NCBI GenBank assembly: GCA_002382075.1
Contig: DFZG01000024.1
Span: forward strand, 1-7,182
Origin: Candidatus Shapirobacteria bacterium UBA4062
GTDB taxonomy: Bacteria; Patescibacteriota; Microgenomatia; UBA12405
Reading direction: 5' to 3'
DNA length: 7,182 nucleotides
Positions within the stretch are counted from its first letter, which is position 1; each line of letters starts with the position of its first letter. Both the position numbers and the translations under genes were made by a program. The notes beneath the pieces were generated by a model. It was not told the origin of the DNA. It did no database searches and saw only the letters and a program-made list of their open reading frames with translations. Of the stretch, positions 1 to 5,213 are shown one piece after another.

Positions 1-10
1 TTGGTGGGAA

Positions 11-292
11 TTAAGAATTAGTTCCAAATTTTTTACTAATCAATTCGTATCCTCTAATTTCAACATCTCTTGCTTTAGGGCAATTACCGGCAGTATCAAT
101 ACTTCTTTTCAAAAAGTCATTAGCCACTTTTTGGTTCCATTTAAATGTTCTCTCGCCGACCTTATATTCCATGTTTGCTGACACTATTAATTGATGCTCC
201 ATTCCTTTATATATCCGACAATCATCAAGTCCTTTGCAAATATCATTATATTCACAATTAGTATTTTTAGGATTAAATTTTTCTTTATTCAT
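11..292 (-). CDS. Hypothetical 93-aa protein with an N-terminal cysteine cluster
   Basis: I do not recognise this protein. It is hydrophilic, with no signal peptide or membrane segment, so it is probably cytoplasmic. Cysteines lie at residues 13, 19 and 25 (C-x5-C-x5-C) with a fourth at 71 in a Cys-Pro pair. Four cysteines could bind a metal, but the spacing is not a standard zinc ribbon. The C-terminal part (about residues 38-90) reads like alternating strand and helix. The ATG is supported by a TGn-TATAAT promoter motif ending 7 nt upstream, which implies a leaderless mRNA; there is no Shine-Dalgarno site. It diverges from ssb across a 90-bp AT-rich region. Codon use looks like that of its neighbours. 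It is likely a real gene, given the well-placed promoter and uninterrupted frame, but its function is unknown. Confidence 0.6.
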   Translation of the reverse strand: MNKEKFNPKNTNCEYNDICKGLDDCRIYKGMEHQLIVSANMEYKVGERTFKWNQKVANDFLKRSIDTAGNCPKARDVEIRGYELISKKFGTNS

Positions 293-299
293 AGCCTAT

Positions 300-308
300 A
301 TTATATCA
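300..308 (-). promoter_or_regulatory. Extended -10 promoter of the 93-aa gene
   Basis: On the minus strand the motif TGA-TATAAT is a perfect -10 hexamer preceded by the TGn extension. Only 7 nt separate it from the ATG, so transcription should begin at or within a base or two of the start codon. No convincing -35 is present, as is usual for extended -10 promoters. The surrounding DNA is almost pure A/T, so a TATAAT match alone would be weak evidence; the TG extension and the spacing raise confidence. Confidence 0.5.
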
Positions 309-331
309 TATATATAATTAAATATAGTTAT

Positions 332-349
332 TTAATATTTAAATATTAA
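332..349. repeat. 18-bp perfect palindrome upstream of the ssb -10
   Basis: TTAATATTTAAATATTAA reads identically on both strands. It ends 2 bp before the ssb -10 hexamer and covers the place where a -35 element would lie. A dimeric repressor could bind here, but the sequence is pure A/T, where palindromes arise easily by chance. Confidence 0.35.
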
Positions 350-351
350 GT

Positions 352-357
352 TATAAT
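352..357 (+). promoter_or_regulatory. -10 element of the ssb promoter
   Basis: A consensus TATAAT lies 25 nt before the ssb ATG, predicting a 5' leader of roughly 18-20 nt. The -35 region is poor (TTATTT-like at 328-333) and is overlapped by the 18-bp palindrome. No Shine-Dalgarno sequence follows in the leader. Confidence 0.45.
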
Positions 358-382
358 TAAACATTACTACTTAATTAAACAT

Positions 383-835
383 ATGGCATTTAGCATTAAT
401 CTTGCAATCATCACCGGCAACGTTACCCGTGATCCAGAATTAAAATTTACTCCCTCAGGTATGGCAGTTTGTACTTTTGGAGTCGCCACTAATCGCTCCA
501 TCAAAAAAGGGGACAACTGGGAAGACGTGCCTTGTTTTCACAATATTGTCGTCTGGGGCAAACAGGGTGAATTCATCGCCAACACAGTTAAAAAAGGTGT
601 TAAGGTGTCTATTCAGGGCCGTATTGAAAATCGTCAATACGAGGCCAAAGACGGTACCAAAAGATATATTTCCGAAATTGTCGCCGATACTGTCATTCCT
701 TTTACCAACAGACCGTCTTCTTACGAAAGTCAGGATGAATCATCGATGGCTCCAGATACAGCTCCTGTCAAAGACAAAATCCAAACCGAAGATGTGGTCG
801 AAGACATCGTCATTCCCGAAGATCTACCTTTCTAG
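383..835 (+). CDS. ssb: Single-stranded DNA-binding protein SSB
   Basis: SSB coats single-stranded DNA during replication, repair and recombination, and recruits partner enzymes through its C-terminal tip. The N-terminal OB-fold spans about residues 1-108: it opens with a strand followed by GNVTRDPE, continues through the TNRS segment and the FHNIVVWGK strand (Trp58), and closes with SEIVADTV. A disordered, Ser/Asp-rich linker (about 109-140) leads to an acidic end finishing IPEDLPF, the equivalent of the DDDIPF interaction tip of Escherichia coli SSB. At 150 aa it is on the short side but complete. The start follows a TATAAT box with a short leader and no Shine-Dalgarno site. The usual rpsF/rpsR neighbours are absent here. 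Its TAG stop overlaps the stop of the convergent 74-aa gene. Two other long frames over this gene are shadows. Confidence 0.96.
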   Translation: MAFSINLAIITGNVTRDPELKFTPSGMAVCTFGVATNRSIKKGDNWEDVPCFHNIVVWGKQGEFIANTVKKGVKVSIQGRIENRQYEAKDGTKRYISEIVADTVIPFTNRPSSYESQDESSMAPDTAPVKDKIQTEDVVEDIVIPEDLPF

Positions 836-1056
836 CAAGTTTCAGCTATCACTTTTTCGTAAGAAACTTGGTGTTTTAATCCGTTACCATTTTCAACAGC
901 TTTTTCTCTTAAATGCCCCAATCTAGTTTCGATTATTACACTAACCTTTGCACAATCTTCACCGCCTTCAACTTCAAATAAATATGGATCACTTATCCAT
1001 CCACAGGTACATACTGCAATGCACGCATTGGGTTTACTTTCAGGATTATTTATCAT
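832..1056 (-). CDS. Hypothetical 74-aa cysteine-containing protein
   Basis: I cannot name a family for this protein. It has no membrane segment. The N-terminal part contains Cys12, Cys16 and Cys18 (in a CTCGW motif), followed by Cys35; the last residue is also Cys (74). The C-x3-C-x-C pattern with Cys35 could be a small metal site, but it is not a textbook zinc ribbon. The ATG lies 1 nt beyond the TAG stop of the upstream hydrolase-like gene (TAG-A-ATG), and no Shine-Dalgarno site is present, so translation is probably coupled. Its own stop is shared with the end of ssb in the palindrome CTAG. The tight junctions at both ends argue for a real gene. Confidence 0.6.
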   Translation of the reverse strand: MINNPESKPNACIAVCTCGWISDPYLFEVEGGEDCAKVSVIIETRLGHLREKAVENGNGLKHQVSYEKVIAETC

Positions 1057-1057
1057 T

Positions 1058-1726
1058 CTAATTATTAATTATGTTAAGTAACTCTTGCTGAGTTATACCA
1101 TGATCTCCATTTCTTTCGCTAAACATTTCTTTTGGTAAAAATTTTCCAAGTAAGTTGACAATCGCTTCGCTATTTAACAAATCATCTTTGTTAGAAGTAA
1201 TTACCTTAAGTTTATTTAGTCGAGCCAATTTTTCCAGTCCAACTCTAAGTTCATTAATAACCATATCGGTTTTCGGTAGAATTTTACCAACGACACGAAG
1301 TTTGTCAGAAATAATTTTATCTCCTAAAAATGGGTTTATTAAAACTACTTGAGAAACTTTATTAATTTCATCATCTGAAAAATTTGTTAAATTCAACGCA
1401 CCAGCTGAATAGGCAATAATCATTGGGTTATCTTTTGCTGAAAAAATTGCTTTCTTAGTACTTTCTCTTAATTTACTCGACTTGTTTTTATCCACCAAAA
1501 AACCATCATAATAAACCTGGCATACAGCTAATTTTTGATCAAATAACAAATTTAAATTCTCTTTATCAGTTAATTGGCCAGCTTTTTCGGGAATACCTGT
1601 CAAAAGAACGACATGTTTAAAATTTTCTTTGCCCCAGTTTTTGTTAACCACAAAATTAAAACCCAATTTATCTACTCCAAACTTTTTTGTCTCAGCCCTA
1701 TTTTTAAAAAAATTATTTATTTCCAT
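1058..1726 (-). CDS. Alpha/beta-hydrolase-fold protein, substrate unknown
   Basis: This is probably a cytoplasmic serine hydrolase (esterase, lipase or peptidase type). A strand and loop at about residues 38-45 (HVVLLTGI) match the oxyanion-hole region of the fold. The nucleophile elbow is AYSAG, with Ser107 following a hydrophobic strand; Ala replaces the first Gly of the classical GxSxG. The next strand (VVLINPF, 127-133) and the late strand KVITSNKDD put candidate acid residues at Asp181/182. The NGDHG segment supplies the catalytic His209. The order Ser-Asp-His and the 222-aa length fit a minimal alpha/beta hydrolase without a large cap domain. No signal peptide is visible. It starts 14 nt downstream of the tRNA-Glu 3' end, has no clear promoter of its own, and is followed 1 nt later by the 74-aa gene, so all three may share a transcript. 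The natural substrate cannot be inferred. Confidence 0.75.
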   Translation of the reverse strand: MEINNFFKNRAETKKFGVDKLGFNFVVNKNWGKENFKHVVLLTGIPEKAGQLTDKENLNLLFDQKLAVCQVYYDGFLVDKNKSSKLRESTKKAIFSAKDNPMIIAYSAGALNLTNFSDDEINKVSQVVLINPFLGDKIISDKLRVVGKILPKTDMVINELRVGLEKLARLNKLKVITSNKDDLLNSEAIVNLLGKFLPKEMFSERNGDHGITQQELLNIINN

Positions 1727-1740
1727 AATTATTCACTCAG

Positions 1741-1812
1741 TGACCCTACGGGGAATCGAACCCCGGTTATTTGGATGAGAACCAAATGTCCTAACCGCTA
1801 GACGATAGGGCC
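1741..1812 (-). tRNA. tRNA-Glu (anticodon CUC)
   Basis: A full cloverleaf can be folded on the minus strand over 72 nt. The 7-bp acceptor stem is GGCCCTA/TAGGGTC, with one G2:U71 wobble. The D-arm is GTCT...GGAC. The anticodon stem TTTGG/CCAAA carries the loop TTCTCAT, giving anticodon CTC. The variable loop is 4 nt, and the T-arm is CGGGG-TTCGATT-CCCCG. The discriminator is A. The genomic bases after it are CTG, so CCA is not encoded and must be added by CCA-adding enzyme. A CUC anticodon reads GAG only, so a second tRNA-Glu(UUC) is expected elsewhere. A promoter lies 15 nt upstream. Confidence 0.97.
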
Positions 1813-1827
1813 TTCAAAAACACTCAA

Positions 1828-1856
1828 ATTTTATCAAAATAAATGGAAATACACAA
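1828..1856 (-). promoter_or_regulatory. Promoter of tRNA-Glu (and probably the genes behind it)
   Basis: On the minus strand, TTGTGT (-35, 3 of 6 consensus bases including the key TTG) is followed by exactly 17 bp and then TAAAAT (-10, 5 of 6), which is preceded by TGA, an extended -10. The predicted start is about 8-10 nt before the mature tRNA 5' end, a normal length for a leader removed by RNase P. This is the best-formed promoter in the window. Confidence 0.65.
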
Positions 1857-1902
1857 AAACTTCCAATTTATCACTAAATAAAGTATTCTTAATTATCGCT
1901 CA

Positions 1903-2544
1903 ATGAGAAAATATTTGGAACTTAAGAATAAGTCGGGGATGTCCTTTATCGAAATTATTGTCGTTATCATTATCCTAATGATACTGATTCTCACATCCTA
2001 TTTAGTCGTTCCAGCTCAATTAATGAAAGCTCGTGACGCTAGTCGGAAAGCTGATCTTTTAAAAATCCGAACCGCTCTCGAAGAATATTACGATAGCCAA
2101 GGTCATTTTCCAGATAAATTGACAGAATGCGATCAACCTTTTATTCTCGGTGAAACCACCCTAATTAACAGTCTACCTTGTGATCCTATTACACATCAGC
2201 CATATTATTATGAAACCAAAAAAGGCGAAGACACTTCCTATTATCGCCTGTACACTTTACTAGAAAACGACCATGATATTTCCATCGATTTTGCCAAATG
2301 TCGTGGAGGTTGTGGCTTAGACTGTAATTATAACTATGGCATTTCCAGTACCAATGTGTCTCTACTTCGCTGTTCTTATGTCTGTGCCCCCGGAGGTGGC
2401 AAAGAAGGCTCCTGTGAACTCTACCACAATCCTGATATTAGCTTATGTCCGAAATATTATTATCAGGACTCAACCTGCAATAACGAATGCTCTATGCCCG
2501 AATATAAGTGTGCAAACGCCTCAGGTAAAAATATTCCTTATTAA
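1903..2544 (+). CDS. Type IV pilin-like / pseudopilin protein with cysteine-rich C-terminal domain
   Basis: Proteins of this class are cleaved by prepilin peptidase (PilD) and assembled into pilus or pseudopilus fibres. A short basic leader (residues 1-12) ends at Gly12. Mature residue 1 is Met13, with Phe15 at +3 and Glu17 at +5, the conserved assembly glutamate. A hydrophobic helix of about 20 residues follows (18-37). Next comes KARDASRKADLLKIRTALEEYY...GHFP (42-70), the GspG-like N-terminal alpha-helix. From residue 76 onward there are 12 cysteines (76, 93, 133, 137, 141, 157, 161, 171, 182, 192, 196, 203), an even number, in a Gly/Tyr/Asn-rich exterior domain probably held by disulfides; such richness is unusual for this family. 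The ATG has no Shine-Dalgarno site. The start is fixed by the leader length, because the next Met is the mature N-terminus itself. The GT-C gene begins 30 nt downstream. Whether this is a major pilin, a minor pilin or a secreted surface protein is open. Confidence 0.88.
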   Translation: MRKYLELKNKSGMSFIEIIVVIIILMILILTSYLVVPAQLMKARDASRKADLLKIRTALEEYYDSQGHFPDKLTECDQPFILGETTLINSLPCDPITHQPYYYETKKGEDTSYYRLYTLLENDHDISIDFAKCRGGCGLDCNYNYGISSTNVSLLRCSYVCAPGGGKEGSCELYHNPDISLCPKYYYQDSTCNNECSMPEYKCANASGKNIPY

Positions 2545-2545
2545 T

Positions 2546-2577
2546 CATTTGTTTACTGTAGTAAAATCAAACAAATG
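2546..2577. repeat. 9-bp inverted repeat enclosing the start codon of the GT-C gene
   Basis: CATTTGTTT (2546-2554) and AAACAAATG (2569-2577) are perfect complements separated by 14 nt. The right arm ends with the ATG of the downstream gene. A competing inner hairpin, TTTACT-GT-AGTAAA (2552-2565), uses part of the left arm, so the two folds exclude each other. It could limit initiation, bind a protein at the DNA level, or slow transcription at the end of the pilin-like gene. The stem is A/U-rich with only two G:C pairs (the outermost and one inside), so it would be weak in RNA. Confidence 0.45.
2562..2567 (+). promoter_or_regulatory. Possible -10 element for the GT-C gene
   Basis: TAAAAT (5 of 6 consensus) ends 7 nt before the ATG, the same geometry as the promoter of the 93-aa gene, and would give a leaderless mRNA. 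No good -35 is found at 16-18 bp. The gene may instead be transcribed by readthrough from the pilin-like gene 30 nt upstream. Confidence 0.3.
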
Positions 2578-3714
2578 GCCAAGCTTTTCAAAAACCACTC
2601 GCTATTATTAATACTACTAACTGTCGTCTCGTCACTTTCGCTTTGGCTAATATTTTATTTTAAATTACCCCAACAAATCGGCTTTCCTGCATCTAGTTTA
2701 GAAACTGTCTATTCAAATTATGACGGTCCTAATTATTTGGTTATCAGTAAGTGTGGTTATCAAAAAGATTGTATTGGTCCGGAATTTTCTTTGCCCCAAC
2801 CTCTCGAATATTACCCCGCGCATCTACCCGGCTATCCGCTAATTATCCGTCTTTTTGATATGATTACCTCCGGTCCCAAAGCTATGCTGCTAGCGACCCT
2901 TTTTGGTTCAATCTTTTTATCACTTTCAAGCTATCATTTTTTCCAACTATTTTTAAACCGCCAAAGATCATTTATATTATCTGCCTTATTGCTGTTTATT
3001 CCGGCCAGGCTATTTATCCTCCGCTCCATTGGCGCTCCCGAAGCCTGGTTTATTGGCGCTATCTTAACTTCAATCATATTTTTTAAAAAAGACCGAATTT
3101 GGCTTTCCGCCATTTTTGCTGCTTTCGCCCAGCTACTCAAATCCCCGGGTATATTATTAACCCTGTCATACGCCATAATTGCCGTTTACCAACTTCTTAA
3201 ACATAAAAGCAAATTATCAAAAATAATCGCCAAATATTATCCCTATTTATTAACTCCAATCACTTTACTGCTTATTTTTTATTCATACTATCTCCAAACA
3301 GGGGATTTCTTCGCCTACTTTCATAGTGGTGACAACTTTCATTTAAACTTTTTACCTTATTTGGTTTTTATTTCCAACAATACTTGGGTGGACTCTATTT
3401 GGCTCGAAGAAATTATTTATATCTATTTTTTATCCATCTATGCCGTTTATCGATTAATCAAAAAGTTCAAATTTGATATTGTTACTGTTTTTCCAGCCAT
3501 CTTTGTTATTGCTACTCTACTAGTTTCTCACCGGGATATCTCCCGCTATATCGCCCCAGTTTATCCATTTTTACTTCTCGCTTTTGCTAAAAAAATAACC
3601 AAGAAATCAGTAATAATAATATTGTTAATAATTCTTCCCGCTATTATTCTTTACGCCATCAACTTTATTATGGGTAACACTGCTCCAATAGCCGACTGGG
3701 CCAATTATCTTTAA
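2575..3714 (+). CDS. Multi-pass membrane protein, probable GT-C-type (PIG-V/mannosyltransferase-like) glycosyltransferase
   Basis: This is an integral membrane protein of 379 aa with roughly 9-11 hydrophobic segments (about 9-29, 103-127, 133-150, 155-170, 174-190, 192-208, 222-240, 278-296, 302-318, 325-340, 344-366). After the first helix comes a polar, presumably extracytoplasmic loop (about 30-100) containing YDGPNY, with Asp50, and then YYPAHLPGYPLIIR. An acidic residue in this first loop followed by an aromatic, Pro-rich segment is the layout of GT-C transferases, which use lipid-phosphate-linked sugars; PIG-V-like enzymes have a comparable D-x3-Y stretch. A late HRDISRY segment (319-325) also fits. 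The role would be adding a sugar to a lipid, glycan or protein at the outer membrane face, and the adjacent pilin-like protein is a conceivable acceptor (inference). The start lies inside an inverted repeat. Its TAA overlaps the stop of the convergent 70-aa gene. Donor and acceptor are unknown. Confidence 0.7.
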   Translation: MAKLFKNHSLLLILLTVVSSLSLWLIFYFKLPQQIGFPASSLETVYSNYDGPNYLVISKCGYQKDCIGPEFSLPQPLEYYPAHLPGYPLIIRLFDMITSGPKAMLLATLFGSIFLSLSSYHFFQLFLNRQRSFILSALLLFIPARLFILRSIGAPEAWFIGAILTSIIFFKKDRIWLSAIFAAFAQLLKSPGILLTLSYAIIAVYQLLKHKSKLSKIIAKYYPYLLTPITLLLIFYSYYLQTGDFFAYFHSGDNFHLNFLPYLVFISNNTWVDSIWLEEIIYIYFLSIYAVYRLIKKFKFDIVTVFPAIFVIATLLVSHRDISRYIAPVYPFLLLAFAKKITKKSVIIILLIILPAIILYAINFIMGNTAPIADWANYL

Positions 3715-3923
3715 GAAAATTTAATTTTACCCTCATTTTTAGGATAATGTTTCAGAGCATGAGGTTTACCCTTTCCTCGTCCACCTGTAGCTCTTCTAAA
3801 AATTTCACTATCACTCATCTCGTTTGGGTTAATGTCTTCTATTAAAAGATTTCCAAATTGACTTTCGATTCTTAAGAATATTGGCCGATTAAACTTATCA
3901 TACAAAGATCTTAGAGTTTCCAT
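3711..3923 (-). CDS. Hypothetical 70-aa protein with basic C-terminal half, coupled to dprA
   Basis: No family is recognised. The first half (about 1-35) looks like a small alpha/beta segment with an acidic patch (LLIEDINPNE). The second half is strongly basic and Gly-rich (RRATGGRGKGKPHALKHYPK, about 43-62), a composition seen in nucleic-acid-binding tails. There is no signal peptide, membrane segment or cysteine. The ATG overlaps the dprA stop by one base (TAATG), the classical arrangement for translational coupling, and there is no Shine-Dalgarno site. It is the last gene of the comM-yraN-dprA cluster and ends against the GT-C gene with a shared TTAA. A nucleic-acid role with DprA is a guess from composition and position only. 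Confidence 0.6.
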   Translation of the reverse strand: METLRSLYDKFNRPIFLRIESQFGNLLIEDINPNEMSDSEIFRRATGGRGKGKPHALKHYPKNEGKIKFS

Positions 3924-4792
3924 TATTTTTTTATATAAATTTTACCGTTCTCTTCAAAAACTAAATTATTTAAAGCCATTATAGTTATTTTACTGTTAGC
4001 CTGAGTAATATTTAGATTATTTTTAATACAAATCTCATCAATACTCAACGGTTCAATTTTTAGTCCATTTAAAATTTCCCTTTCAATCGGGTCATTACTT
4101 ATAAACAAATCTTCTTGAACCATAAGTTGCTTACTCCCCAAAACATCCTCAATCTCTGTCGTCATTTTCGCCAGACTATTCTTTATTAAATAATTAGTAC
4201 CACCGGCGATACTATTATTAATTTGACCGGGAACAGCAAAAACATTCTTACCTTGTTCACGGGCAATTCTGGCCGTAATCAGCGACCCCGACTTTATTCC
4301 CGCCTCCACCACCAATATCCCGGTAGTCGCCAAACCAGACACAATTCTATTTCTTTGGGGAAAACTCCAAAGAGTTGGCTGAAAACCACTGTCGTATTCC
4401 GAAATCACTAATCCATTATTTTCTAAAATTTTAGTATACAAACCATCATTTTCCGCCGGTGTTAATATATTTAAGCCCCCACCCAGTACTGCCACCGTTT
4501 TACCTCCATATTCTAAACATTGTAGATGAGATTCTGTATCAATTCCATACATAAAACCGGAAATTATAGTTATGTTGTTTGACACTAAATAGGGCATAAA
4601 TTTACCAATTACCTCCTGTCCGTAACGGCTCATTCTTCTACTGCCTACTATGGCCAGTGACTTTTCAAAAATATTATTATTCCACTCACCCCGATAAAAA
4701 AGCTTTTCCGGACAATTTTTTATTTCTTTAAGCTGTTTAGGGAAATCTTTTTTATAAATATATTTTATCGGCCACTTTTTCCATTTATACAT
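3923..4792 (-). CDS. dprA: DNA-processing protein DprA (Smf)
   Basis: DprA binds incoming single-stranded DNA in natural transformation, protects it and loads RecA onto it. The Rossmann-like core starts at about residue 45: AIVGSRRMSRYG (47-58, with the GSR signature), SGFMYGID (78-85), GGGLNILTPAEN (104-115), SEYDSG (131-136), the diagnostic FPQRNRIVSGL (144-154), VVEAGIKSGSLITA (161-174) and VPGQ...GGTNYLI (187-203). The last 60 residues form a winged-helix-like domain (PIEREIL...IYIKK), related to the DML1-like end of many DprA proteins. The N-terminus before the core is only about 45 residues, so the SAM domain of longer homologues is missing. Motif variants include Phe-Met where Leu-Ala is usual in SGLAxGID, and Asn and Thr in place of the usual Asp and Tyr of GxGxDxxYP. 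It lies 31 nt downstream of yraN and overlaps the 70-aa gene by 1 nt. Confidence 0.95.
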   Translation of the reverse strand: MYKWKKWPIKYIYKKDFPKQLKEIKNCPEKLFYRGEWNNNIFEKSLAIVGSRRMSRYGQEVIGKFMPYLVSNNITIISGFMYGIDTESHLQCLEYGGKTVAVLGGGLNILTPAENDGLYTKILENNGLVISEYDSGFQPTLWSFPQRNRIVSGLATTGILVVEAGIKSGSLITARIAREQGKNVFAVPGQINNSIAGGTNYLIKNSLAKMTTEIEDVLGSKQLMVQEDLFISNDPIEREILNGLKIEPLSIDEICIKNNLNITQANSKITIMALNNLVFEENGKIYIKK

Positions 4793-4798
4793 TATTTT

Positions 4799-4818
4799 TA
4801 GAAATTAGAAATTAGAAT
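4799..4818. repeat. Short tandem heptamer between yraN and dprA
   Basis: TAGAAAT repeats a little under three times on the plus strand, filling most of the 31-nt gap between the yraN stop and the dprA start. It is AT-rich and may be simple slippage sequence. No promoter or ribosome-binding site is evident in it. Confidence 0.4.
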
Positions 4819-4823
4819 TTTTT

Positions 4824-5186
4824 TCACTCTATATTTTCATAATGTTTAATATTTGTTCCCAAAATACATACAGCATCTACCCGATATTTACAAAAATCTT
4901 TTAAATCATGTTTATTTTCGACCAAATAACTTTCAGCTACTCTTTTAATTTGCCAAATCTTCCGACTACTAATCATTTCTTCCGGCAAACCTAACCTATC
5001 GTCACTTTTATATTTAACTTCAACAAAAACCAACCAGTTCCCATCTCTCATAATCAAATCAATTTCACCTATCTTGTTTTCAAAATTTGCTTCAATAAAA
5101 ATAAACCCTTTTCTTAATAAATAAGCCTTAGCTAAATCTTCACCCTCACGCCCTTTCTTATAATTTTCCTCTTTTACTTTATTCAT
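4824..5186 (-). CDS. yraN: YraN family protein (UPF0102), PD-(D/E)xK nuclease fold
   Basis: YraN proteins have a Holliday-junction-resolvase-like endonuclease fold and are widespread, often next to comM/dprA, but their exact role is unsettled. The family layout is complete: KGREGEDLAKAYL (11-23, with Glu15), NFENKIGEIDLIMRD (34-48, with Glu41 and Asp43), then FVEVKYK (54-60, with Glu56 and Lys58), which together form the metal-binding core. A late YRVDAV strand follows. At 120 aa it is of normal length. The start has no close Shine-Dalgarno site: a GGAGGAG stretch lies 18 nt upstream, too far to be ideal, and an in-frame stop between it and the ATG rules out an earlier start. The stop is TGA, which supports the standard bacterial code. 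The gene lies between comM (94 nt upstream) and dprA (31 nt downstream). Confidence 0.95.
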   Translation of the reverse strand: MNKVKEENYKKGREGEDLAKAYLLRKGFIFIEANFENKIGEIDLIMRDGNWLVFVEVKYKSDDRLGLPEEMISSRKIWQIKRVAESYLVENKHDLKDFCKYRVDAVCILGTNIKHYENIE

Positions 5187-5213
5187 ATTTATTTATTTTT
5201 ATTTCTCCTCCTT

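Noticed and set aside
455..637. Minus-strand frame inside ssb
   Set aside because: Antisense shadow of a clear SSB gene with no start signal.
477..926. 149-codon plus-strand frame over ssb
   Set aside because: It is a +1 frame shadow of ssb, low-complexity in composition, and extends into the antisense of the 74-aa gene. ssb is unambiguous.
1155..1352. Plus-strand 65-codon frame inside the hydrolase gene
   Set aside because: Antisense shadow with no promoter or protein-like features.
1574..1801. Plus-strand 75-codon frame ending in a GNRTP-containing peptide
   Set aside because: Its end is the antisense of the tRNA-Glu T-arm and anticodon arm, a well-known source of spurious proteins, and the rest is antisense to the hydrolase gene.
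2336..2611. 91-codon frame overlapping the end of the pilin-like gene and the start of the GT-C gene
   Set aside because: Out-of-frame shadow of two better-supported genes.
2934..3176. Minus-strand frame inside the GT-C gene
   Set aside because: Antisense of membrane helices; no supporting signals.
4223..4411. Plus-strand frame inside dprA
   Set aside because: Antisense shadow of the most conserved part of dprA.
4799..4818. Regulatory direct repeats before dprA
   Set aside because: Simple AT-rich heptamer tandem with fewer than three copies; slippage explains it well enough.
4824..4826. TGA at the end of yraN as a reassigned codon
   Set aside because: Reading through adds only eight low-complexity residues before TAA, and YraN already has full family length, so TGA is a true stop here.
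5205..5211. GGAGGAG on the minus strand as a ribosome-binding site for yraN
   Set aside because: It lies 18 nt from the ATG, well outside the useful range, and no in-frame alternative start exists closer to it; it is more likely part of the flank of the GC-rich repeat.
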